A stretch of DNA of 14,859 nt from Lunasporangiospora selenospora (Eukaryota > Mortierellomycota > Mortierellomycetes > Mortierellales > Mortierellaceae). The DNA is taken from the NCBI GenBank assembly GCA_015680635.1, contig JAABOA010000454.1, positions 1 to 14,859 on the forward strand, read 5' to 3'. The position numbers and the translations under genes are program-made. The first letter of the stretch is position 1. Each line of letters opens with the position of its first letter. This document shows, piece after piece, positions 8,128 through 14,859 of the stretch. The notes under the pieces are model-generated. The model worked only from the letters and a program-made list of their open reading frames with translations. It did no database searches and was not told the origin of the DNA.

Positions 8128-8133
8128 TTTATT
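8128..8133 (-). terminator. Poly(A) signal AATAAA of the AsnRS gene
   Basis: The minus strand reads AATAAA inside an A-rich run, 54 bases past the AsnRS stop. Just upstream (8136-8160) is an imperfect 8-bp hairpin, whose arms pair fully with one G-U only on the plus strand. Confidence 0.5.
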
Positions 8134-8186
8134 GAGCGCGATCGTTAAATAGGATCGTGCGGATACCCATCAGCCCGCGACATCAT

Positions 8187-10593
8187 TTAAGGGAAGGCAC
8201 GGCCAGTGAATCTATTCGCATGATTACAAAAAAGTGAGTGTTTTTGCAGTTAGAACCCTGATCTTGAGAAAAATAACAACGGTACACAGTAACGGTCATG
8301 TCAGTACATCTCGCTTTCTTACCTGGGGTAAAGACAAGTGTCACGGACAGTGTGAAGGTTCAACAACCAAGCGATAAAGCGCTCAACACCGAGACCGAAT
8401 CCACCGTGCTCGCAAGTACCGTACTTGCGCTGGTCAGTGAACCAGTAGTAAGGGGAGGGATCAAGACCCTCACGCTTGTAGGCAGCGACCAACTCGTCCA
8501 AGTCCGAGATACGCATCGATCCTCCAACAATCTCTCCAACACCGGGCATCAACACGTCCACACTCTCGGTCAACAAAGGGTTCTCGGGGCAACGCTTCAT
8601 GTAGAAGGCCTTGATCTCGGCAGGGAAGCGGCACAAGAAGATGGGGCGGTTGATCTTGTCGGTCATGGCACGCTCGGGAGCCTCGGGAATATCCTCACCA
8701 AACTCGTAGAAGGTTCCATCCTCCTTCTTGATGTCGTTGTCCTTCAAGTACTGGATAGCATCCGTGTAGTTCATGCGCATAAAAGGACGCTCGGGCTTCT
8801 TAAAGTCGGGGTTGAGCTTGTAGACAATATCAGCCGAGGGCTTGTGGGCAAGAACGCGGTCGATGACATCGCAAACCATCTCCTCCAACTGATCCAAGAG
8901 GTCGTCGAAGCTGATGAACGCCATCTCAGCCTCGCAGTGGGTGTACTCAGACAAGTGGCGACGGGTATGGGACTTCTCGGCACGGAAGGACTCGGCCAAG
9001 CAGTAAACATCTCCCAACGAGGGCAAGCAAGTCTCCAAGTAGAGCTGCGAAGACTGGGTCAAGTAGGCCTTCTCGTTGTAGTAGTTGAGCTCGAACAAGG
9101 TAGAACCACCTTCGACCGAGGTCTGGACCATGGCAGGGGGAGTGACCTCGACAAATCCACGGTTGTCAAAGTGATCACGGAATCCCTTCATGACCTGGGA
9201 GCGAACCTTCAAGATGCCCGAAGCCTTCTCCTCACGCAAAACCAAGTGGCGAAGATCGTACTTGACAGAGGGGTCAGAGTTCTCGTTGACCTTGTTGGAG
9301 ATAGCCTCATCGCCACCAGGGGCCTTTCCAACGCACTCCCAGTAGTCGACAGTCAGTTCGTGGTTATCAGGAGCCTAAAAACAACAATAGAGAGATTTCT
9401 CGGCAATGGTTAGAAATGTCCAAGGGACAGGACCAAAAACAAACCTAATTGTCACTACTATCAGAAAACCTACACTCTTGCCCTCGGGAAGCTCGTTGAT
9501 AACACCGCAGATGGTAATGGTAGACTCGAGAGTAAGGGTCAAAGCATCGTAGGATTGGCACTATCCAAGAAAGAATAGAATAAAACAACTCATGTTAGGA
9601 TAAAGCGATTCTGTAAACAATTAAGCCTCAATAGAGAATACGTTGGGATCAAACTCAAGTCCATCATCCTTACAAGCTTATCAGTGAGGACGCACTGCAA
9701 GAATCCGGTTCCGTCTCTCAAGACGACAAAGATCATGTTCTTGCCCTGGACACGGAGACGGTGAACCCATCCTGAGACACGGACACGCTTGCCTCTGTTC
9801 TTGACACTGTCGCGGATCTTAATCTTGGTGGCAGCAGGCAAAGAGGTATCCTCCTTGAGGACAACAGCCTTGGCGGCCTCAAGAATACGCTCACGCTCCT
9901 CAGTTGCGGCCTGATCCTTGGCAGCCTGCTCGGCAGCCTGCTCAGCAATCTTCTTGGCCTTCTTCTCAAGTTCGGCAACCTTCTTTACAGCCTTCTTCAA
10001 GGCAGCTCCCGAGATGAGCGAGTATCCTTCAGCCTCCTCGCCGGCAGCGGGCTTCCAGATCTGGACCTTGACGGTGTCGCCATGGGCCTGGATAGCCTTC
10101 ACGGCAGATTGGTAGGGAGCCTCGAGAGTACCGTTTCCAGTCTCGTCAGAGCCCTTGGTCTCATCGACATAGGCAAAGGCTGCAAAATAAGGCCAAAGGA
10201 ACGAGTCGTATTGTTTTTAGGTTAGAGGTTGAACCAACTCGAAAGTCAGGGACGAGGTGAAAAATATCGCCCCTTTGCTTGAAGCAGCTGCTCGAGCTAG
10301 AGAGCCAGGGTAAGAGCTTTCCATTCTCATCCTGTGCGTAGCAATCCTAGTCCTTTTTTTCCAAGGCTGATTGGGTCGAATACTGATTCCTGAACATTGG
10401 ATTCTCCTTTTCGAGTCTGCTTTTTTTTGCCGCCAAAAAAGAAAAAGAGATGCTGCCTTTACGATCTCAACAGAGGATCTCTAATGACCGTTCTCCATGG
10501 CACTGTCCTCCTTGGATTGAAATTAAAGAATAAAGAGTTGGATGCATTACCATGAGCGATTGAAAGCGCTTCGACGGGGAGGGAGTCAGCCAT
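8187..10593 (-). CDS. DED81: Asparaginyl-tRNA synthetase, cytosolic (class IIb)
   Basis: Attaches asparagine to tRNA-Asn using ATP. Exons on the minus strand: 10593-10551, 10179-9674, 9560-9474, 9374-8323 and 8211-8187, all GT-AG and in phase, giving 570 residues (yeast Ded81 has about 550). The order is: a eukaryotic N-terminal extension ([14 protein letters not shown], about 16-29), a Lys/Ala/Glu-rich helix (about 70-115), an OB-fold anticodon-binding domain (about 135-235, with [11 protein letters not shown] and [12 protein letters not shown]), then the catalytic domain. Motif 1 is around GFVEVTPP (285-292), motif 2 is FRAE...[12 protein letters not shown] (342-362) and motif 3 is GGFGLGVER (536-544). 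The last exon has only 25 nt and supplies FTGRAFP. The start at 10593 sits in exon 1, which encodes 14 residues; intron 1 (371 nt) is the longest of the gene. Codons strongly favour C or G endings, suggesting high expression. It faces the 141-residue gene head to head. Confidence 0.98.
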
Positions 10594-10786
10594 TGGTTAA
10601 ATGGAATGTGGAAGAAGTGATGAAGCAAAAGGGAAACAAGGAAGGAGAGTTTTTCTGTTTTTCCAGCTTCGAGCTCTCTCTCTTGACCGGTCACGTGTGC
10701 TTTGACTCACTCCTTTACCCACCAACATCGCCTTTTTGACAAGGAGAAAATGCCGTCCAACCAAGCTTTCCTTCTTCAATGTCGCC
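10594..10786. promoter_or_regulatory. Divergent promoter with CACGTG box
   Basis: These 193 bp lie between the starts of AsnRS and the 141-residue gene. Near the middle, the palindrome GACCGGTC (10685-10692) overlaps the E-box CACGTG (10692-10697). CACGTG is the core site of fungal bHLH factors such as Cbf1 and Pho4 in yeast; binding here is inference. The plus-strand gene has a strong start context, GCCATGG. Confidence 0.5.
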
Positions 10787-11459
10787 ATGGATATGGAAAC
10801 CAAGCATAGAGCAGCCATAGCGCTTCAGGATCATTCAGTCCTCTTACTCCATGCCCTCTCCATGAATGAGGTCATTCAACATTTCATCAAGCACCAGATG
10901 TATTATCATAAAAGAGCCATCTTGAAATGTCGGACATGGTTTTCGCTCTTTAACCATGGAGATATTTTTCCATCTTTAATTTATCCCATCAGACTCCAGC
11001 AAGAGCAAGGCTGAGGATGCACCGGTAAATCCTCAAAAGAAAAAGAAGTGAATCCGTTTAAAACTATTGATATCCTGAACGTAGGCAACAAGGTTAACCC
11101 ACTCTTTGAAATTCTCTTTTATCAAACCGGATCGCCCTCTCCCACACAGCCATCTTACAGGACAACCTCAGCAAACACACGAGTTCACTCCTCAACCAAA
11201 ACAAAAAGCAGTCGCCGATTCAGAGCCCAAACCATTCGCTAGTTCATCATCCACTCCCTTCTTCAAAGGTAGCAGCAGTAGTTCCGCTCCTTCTACTAGT
11301 ACGCCCTTTAATACCACGACGACAACTCCTTTGACGACAGCAGCAGGAAGTACCACAGGATTTCCTCGGTTCCGTTCAGAAACAAGAGCTCTCCGCGAAA
11401 TCATTCCATTTGATGACGAGTTTGGAGACACGCTTTTCGAAGGACCTCTGGCAGATTAA
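10787..11459 (+). CDS. Uncharacterised small protein, 141 residues
   Basis: I do not recognise this gene. The proposed exons are 10787-10870, 10993-11024 and 11150-11459. They stay in frame and end at TAA. The first intron has a weak donor (GTCATT) and the acceptor CATCAG; the second has GTAAAT and ACACAG. The N-terminus is helical and rich in Leu, Ala and Arg (AAIALQDHSVLLLHALSMNE, then TPARARLRMHR, to about 39). It leads through a Gln/Pro stretch and a Ser/Thr/Pro-rich linker (about 66-105) to the acidic end RALREIIPFDDEFGD and LFEGPLAD. There is no signal peptide or membrane segment. The pattern of two short conserved ends joined by a disordered linker would suit an adaptor or complex subunit, but that is a guess. 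The last exon is the most secure; without splicing, the first frame stops at 11014. An alternative adds an 8-nt exon near 11070-11090. Confidence 0.62.
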
Positions 11460-11633
11460 ATCCGGTCTCTGTAGGAGGAAAAAACCCAATTCGGGCTTAA
11501 TATACTGCCCTGCTCAGACAGTCTCTCAGCGCCATGATGTTCAGGCGTAGTGCGATATATGGTGCTTCTAGCCTAGGGGTGGCCAAAAATGTAAATACAA
11601 TCCCGTTGCAGACAAAATGAAGCAATAGTTCTA

Positions 11634-11639
11634 AATAAA
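11634..11639 (+). terminator. Candidate poly(A) signal for the 141-residue gene
   Basis: AATAAA begins 175 bases after the plus-strand stop codon and is the first canonical hexamer there. A second lies at 11792-11797 within the palindromic element. Confidence 0.4.
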
Positions 11640-11790
11640 AACATGAAAATGATTGACCAAAGAGCTGAGAGTAATTCAAATTATCCTGTGTGGACTCGTC
11701 CTTTTTTTTTTTTTTTTTTACCAAGGACATGTCGATCTACGAGTGCTTTTTATGAAATATTGTGAGGTAGAGTGCGCCCAGAAAATGAGA

Positions 11791-11813
11791 AAATAAAAGC
11801 CTCTTCTTTATTT
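11791..11813. terminator. Two-way poly(A) element between convergent genes
   Basis: AATAAA occurs on the plus strand at 11792-11797 and on the minus strand at 11812-11807, as arms of an imperfect palindrome with a central CCTCTT. The minus-strand copy lies about 175 bases past the stop of the membrane-protein gene and is its best signal. A T17 run sits nearby at about 11703-11719. Confidence 0.45.
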
Positions 11814-11986
11814 GCCAGGGAAATACAGAATGAAGAATTGATTCGCAGACAAAAAGTGCTCAGAAGTCAAGCCTGCTGCATGTTAAAGTAGGGCTAATCA
11901 TGAAGAGTCAGGGAAATTGGACAATTGAATAAACGGGGCAGGAGGGGTACTTTTGGGTAGGTATTGTTAAACGCCAGTCAATTGGA

Positions 11987-14050
11987 TTATGACTGAACCA
12001 TCTGTTGAGCCGTTCCTAGGACTTTTACCCATAGACGGAATACAAAGTCCTTGGATCCAAAGAGAATATCCACCAAGTGCGACACAACCCCAAAAGTCAT
12101 GCTAAACGAGTTCATCCAGTACTGGAAGCTTAGTTGAATCGACATGTAAATGCCGCAAAATATCGTGTGATAACGTCCCATCATGATCCCGACCTTTGGT
12201 TGGGAATCTGATAATGCATCCTCGAGCCTGTCCGATACTGCATCAGAAAAGGATTGGATCTTTGTTTTCCAAAACTCGACCGGGTCCATGTCTTTGTAGT
12301 CTTGGTGGTCATCCTTGACTATATGGCTCTTCCTGTCTGCTCTGTTCATCTCTGCTTGAAAGTCCGTAGAGACCGCAGTTGTTGGAGGACTCCAGGTCAA
12401 CTCTCGGGGCGTATCCTTTACACGCGTCCCGTTCGCAAACCAAATATGAAGGAAATATTGAGGGTTGAGTTCCATGCATAGCCACATTCCAGGGACTCTA
12501 AAAGGTCCTCCTTTTTTGCGGCGAAGATGACGGGCTTGAGAACGACGGGCATTTGGTGAGGGGGCGACGATATAGATCCTGTAAGAGCCGTTCTGTAAGT
12601 TCTGGAAAACGGGTTCTATTATCTCAAACTGATCCTTCTGTGGTATATTTTTTAGTGTCCAATCTTTGTTGTTGTCCAGGACACGAATATGGATAGCTTG
12701 ATCTCTGCCTTTGGGCTCTGCATCAGTGAATGGTGTAAAGTCTGCTTTGAAAAGATCCAGATGGACGACAGCCGTGCGGCCATAGTAGATATAGTCGACT
12801 TGTCGTATGGATGCATGCGAAAGTTCGTTCCTAGACTTTACCACCTGTCCCATTTTCAAGCCAACTAGGACAGAAATGACTGTCACTACCAAAGCAAGAA
12901 ACAAATATGTTGGGGGTATCTGTGCAAGCCGTCGCCAGCTCTGTCTCCACAGTGTATATGAAATCATTTGTTGATGTCGGTGGATTGTGTTGTCGAGATC
13001 GATTGATTGAAACCTTTGCAAGACGATAAGACTTTTCATGATTTCATCCTTGAGGCTATTACAGTAGGATCTTGGCCATGTTGAATATCTCTGGGATTGG
13101 AACTGGGACACCAGCAGGTTTTCCAGTTGGGTCTCGGCCTCACTCAAATCAAACAGAGTATCCATTTGGCCATCGAGAGGCCCAGCAACCTTTGATTCTC
13201 GAAAAGCCACCAATGGCATCTTTTGGGAGATTGATATCATGGCCCTTGCATCTTGTTCAGATATGCTTGACGATGAAAAAGTGTAGAAGCAAACATCAAT
13301 GTCCTCTGAGATCCTTGAGCACTCAATTTCATCTACGGTAGTGCTGATGAGGTCCAGGTTTTGACGATGACGTTCCGAATTTTCGCTCTTGAGAACGTTG
13401 GTGACATAGAGTTGCGTCAGCATTGCTTGGTCCTTTGTCAACTGTGATCCTCTCACAAACACAGCCCGGAAGGTTTTTGGACAAGGTGACCCCAAAGCTC
13501 TGATGTTACACCCCTGTGTATTGGAGCGCAGACCTGTGGAACATGATATTTGGTGGGAAGAATTCTCTGACTCGGGTTCTCTGTCAACCACGGTTGAGTT
13601 CGATGTCAAGTTCGTCAGGTTCGATATCAGGTTCGATATTGGGCCTGATGTAAAGCTTGAAATCAACCTCGATGCCAGGGTCGATCCACCAGGGTCTTTT
13701 GTCCCCCTGTGTGGTAGGGAACCATCTCTGGCTTGCTCTTGAATGGACAATGGTTGGTCCAGCTGTTGTGGATCTACCAGTTCAAAATTGATCTGAGAGT
13801 CTGAGACCCCACCATGGCCCGCTAGCTGAATGTCCGTGTTCGTCGCTGTACCTTGAGTCAATCGAGCTGACTGGGGCGAGCCTAGAAGTGAAGATCCCGT
13901 TGAAAAGGAGAAGCTCTCGTCGATATCTTCAAAGAAAGAGTTGTGGTCTACGTCCTCATAGTATTCTCCCAAGGCGTCGTCAATCATATTGCTATTGACT
14001 TCTTGGTTGACTTCAGTAGGGGGCTGACCGGAAGGCTTTAGAATGATCAT
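11987..14050 (-). CDS. Uncharacterised membrane protein, 687 residues
   Basis: I do not recognise the family. It is one uninterrupted frame. Residues 1-185 are acidic and Ser-rich, probably disordered, with no signal peptide and a short Ser/Asn repeat (131-152, ISSFTSGPISNLISNLTNLT). Residues 190-320 look like an alpha/beta fold: strand FRAVFVRG (194-201), a helix, strand NLDLISTTVDE (231-241), strand DVCFYTF (252-258), a helix, then strand PLVAF (279-283). Residues 380-400 (TYLFLALVVTVISVLVGLKMG) form one strong membrane segment. Beyond it, 415-560 appear beta-rich (YIYYGRTAVVHLDL, NGSYRIYIVAP, GMWLCMELNPQYFLHIWF) with NxS/T sequons at 487 and 540, consistent with a luminal or external Ig-like domain. 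The C-terminus (620-687) is hydrophobic and amphipathic. A cytosolic N-terminus is inference. Residues 3-20 could be preceded by an upstream exon, since the frame stays open for some way above the ATG. Confidence 0.85.
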   Translation of the reverse strand: MIILKPSGQPPTEVNQEVNSNMIDDALGEYYEDVDHNSFFEDIDESFSFSTGSSLLGSPQSARLTQGTATNTDIQLAGHGGVSDSQINFELVDPQQLDQPLSIQEQARDGSLPHRGTKDPGGSTLASRLISSFTSGPISNLISNLTNLTSNSTVVDREPESENSSHQISCSTGLRSNTQGCNIRALGSPCPKTFRAVFVRGSQLTKDQAMLTQLYVTNVLKSENSERHRQNLDLISTTVDEIECSRISEDIDVCFYTFSSSSISEQDARAMISISQKMPLVAFRESKVAGPLDGQMDTLFDLSEAETQLENLLVSQFQSQRYSTWPRSYCNSLKDEIMKSLIVLQRFQSIDLDNTIHRHQQMISYTLWRQSWRRLAQIPPTYLFLALVVTVISVLVGLKMGQVVKSRNELSHASIRQVDYIYYGRTAVVHLDLFKADFTPFTDAEPKGRDQAIHIRVLDNNKDWTLKNIPQKDQFEIIEPVFQNLQNGSYRIYIVAPSPNARRSQARHLRRKKGGPFRVPGMWLCMELNPQYFLHIWFANGTRVKDTPRELTWSPPTTAVSTDFQAEMNRADRKSHIVKDDHQDYKDMDPVEFWKTKIQSFSDAVSDRLEDALSDSQPKVGIMMGRYHTIFCGIYMSIQLSFQYWMNSFSMTFGVVSHLVDILFGSKDFVFRLWVKVLGTAQQMVQS

Positions 14051-14477
14051 GAGTAGACAGATAGCGGGATGGCAGGGTGGAGAGGTACGGGTGGGAACAA
14101 AGCAGGAGTGGGAGTGAGAAAAAACAATGAAAGAGAGGAGTGTGGGAGGAAAGAGCAGAGGGAAGGGGAAGATGCAAAGGGGGGGAGAGATGGTACGGGA
14201 GCATAGAAAATGGAAAAGAGCTCAGAGGTCGGGACGCGCGAGGAGAGGATGTGGTGTGTGCCACATTGGCGCAGGCCAAGCCTCACATTGTCCATGGCTC
14301 TCCACTGCCTGCTAGCAAGTTGCTACAAAGGCGCGAGCAAAAGACGGACAAGCCAAAGATGGTGGCGCACACACAACAACATGGACGGGGGTGGCCTTGC
14401 TTTTTAGTCCCCGTGTTGTAAGCTCCATGTGGAGATGGGTACAGAGTTGGGGCACGTGCTGAAAGTAAAAGTGCTTT

Positions 14478-14549
14478 CTCACTCACTCACTCACTCAGAC
14501 CCAGACATAGGCACAGGCACAGGCACAACAGGCACAACAGGCACAGGCA
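14478..14549. repeat. CACT microsatellite followed by GGCACA minisatellite
   Basis: Four ACTC units (about 14478-14496) are followed by seven GGCACA-like units (14510-14549), two of them extended to GGCACAACA. They lie about 430-500 bases upstream of the membrane-protein start. CACT units also recur in VMA11 intron 5. Confidence 0.85.
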
Positions 14550-14816
14550 AAGACAACCAGAGTGGACAGGGCGCGGGCGCACAACGGCTTCTGCTCTCAC
14601 TCTTGCTCACTCACAACACACAATTCTCGCTCTGTGCTCACTCCACGGGCACTCATCGTCTTGTAATCATCCCAGCGACGGCGCCATTCCTCTCTGCTTC
14701 TTCTTGTTTTCTGCGTCGTTGTCATCATCCTCAGCCCCAACCCATTTGTTTCCTTACATCCGACATCCCATCTCCTTCTCCTCCTCTTCCTCTTCACCAT
14801 CGCCTACCTCTCCTCT

Positions 14817-14859
14817 TCCTCCTCCTCCTCCTCCTCCTCCTCCTCCTCCTCCTCCTCCT
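14817..14859. repeat. (TCC)n trinucleotide microsatellite at the right edge
   Basis: An uninterrupted TCC repeat of 43 bases runs off the window end, preceded by less regular TCC/TCT sequence from about 14770. Confidence 0.97.

Larger units (their letters stand above)
5932..8186. other. 2.25-kb gap without a recognisable gene
   Basis: This is the largest gene-free stretch. It begins with the 3' region of the RNase P-type gene and ends with that of AsnRS. Between them lie a 12-C run (6003-6014), a fold-back element (6414-6520) and a degenerate repeat array (about 6834-7315). Bases 7320-7660 are similar in composition to the array but carry no clear unit. Bases 7725-7750 hold two adjacent palindromes, TGACGCGTCA and CGAAAAGATTTTCG. 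Six-frame reading gives only short frames (at most about 107 codons) with no recognisable domain. I see no tRNA box pair, snoRNA boxes or reverse transcriptase/transposase motifs. A small spliced gene or unstructured ncRNA cannot be excluded. Confidence 0.6.
14051..14859. other. Upstream region of the membrane-protein gene; no gene seen
   Basis: About 810 bases without a recognisable coding region. On the minus strand, bases 14051-14220 form a pyrimidine-rich leader directly before the ATG, typical of fungal core promoters. CACGTG occurs at 14453-14458. Repeats occupy 14478-14549 and the right edge. Short frames here (plus 14140-14421, minus 14597-14800) are compositionally biased and match no family I know. 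Confidence 0.55.

Noticed and set aside
8298-9413. Plus-strand open frame of 371 codons
   Set aside because: It is antisense to the AsnRS catalytic exon, which carries all class II motifs. The strong C/G-ending codon bias of AsnRS keeps the opposite strand open by chance.
12980-13341. Plus-strand frame of 89 codons inside the membrane-protein gene
   Set aside because: It lies antisense within a continuous 687-codon frame and looks like a shadow.
14013-14421. Short frames on both strands upstream of the membrane-protein gene
   Set aside because: They are translations of purine/pyrimidine-biased leader sequence, and those on opposite strands overlap each other.
14507-14552. CRISPR-like array
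   Set aside because: Units are 6-9 bases with no spacers; it is a plain minisatellite in a eukaryotic genome.

Overview
This is a stretch of nuclear DNA from a filamentous, probably early-diverging fungus. I lean towards the Mortierellomycota/Mucoromycota, from general impression (many spliceosomal introns of about 100-170 nt, abundant CT and CACT microsatellites) and not from any diagnostic marker. The kingdom is firmer, because one gene encodes the V-ATPase c' subunit (Vma11), which is characteristic of fungi. The window begins in a (TC)n run and ends in a (TCC)n run, so it may be a whole contig broken at simple repeats.

Layout, left to right. 1-753: pyrimidine-rich sequence without a recognisable gene. 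754-2595 (minus): VMA11, rebuilt as seven exons that include a 13-nt and a 28-nt microexon. 2782-4258 (minus): TRM61, catalytic subunit of the tRNA m1A58 methyltransferase, three exons. 4259-4434: short divergent promoter holding a perfect 12-bp inverted repeat. 4435-5931 (plus): an Rpr2/Rpp21/Snm1-type RNase P/MRP subunit whose zinc-ribbon halves are separated by a large insertion. 5932-8186: about 2.25 kb without a gene, holding a fold-back element and a decayed repeat array. 8187-10593 (minus): cytosolic asparaginyl-tRNA synthetase, five exons. 10594-10786: second divergent promoter, with a CACGTG box. 10787-11459 (plus): a small uncharacterised protein of 141 residues, three exons. 11460-11986: convergent 3' region. 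11987-14050 (minus): an uncharacterised 687-residue protein with one clear membrane segment. 14051-14859: its upstream region, rich in simple repeats.

Three of the six genes act on tRNA: 5' processing (RNase P type), m1A58 methylation (Trm61) and charging (AsnRS). The first two share a promoter of under 180 bp. Vma11 belongs to organelle acidification and has no evident link to them. I see no defence system, biosynthetic cluster, CRISPR array, tRNA or rRNA. This is mostly ordinary housekeeping territory; the interest lies in exon architecture, promoter symmetry, two uncharacterised proteins and the repeat-bearing gap. All splice models were read by eye and have not been tested against transcripts.
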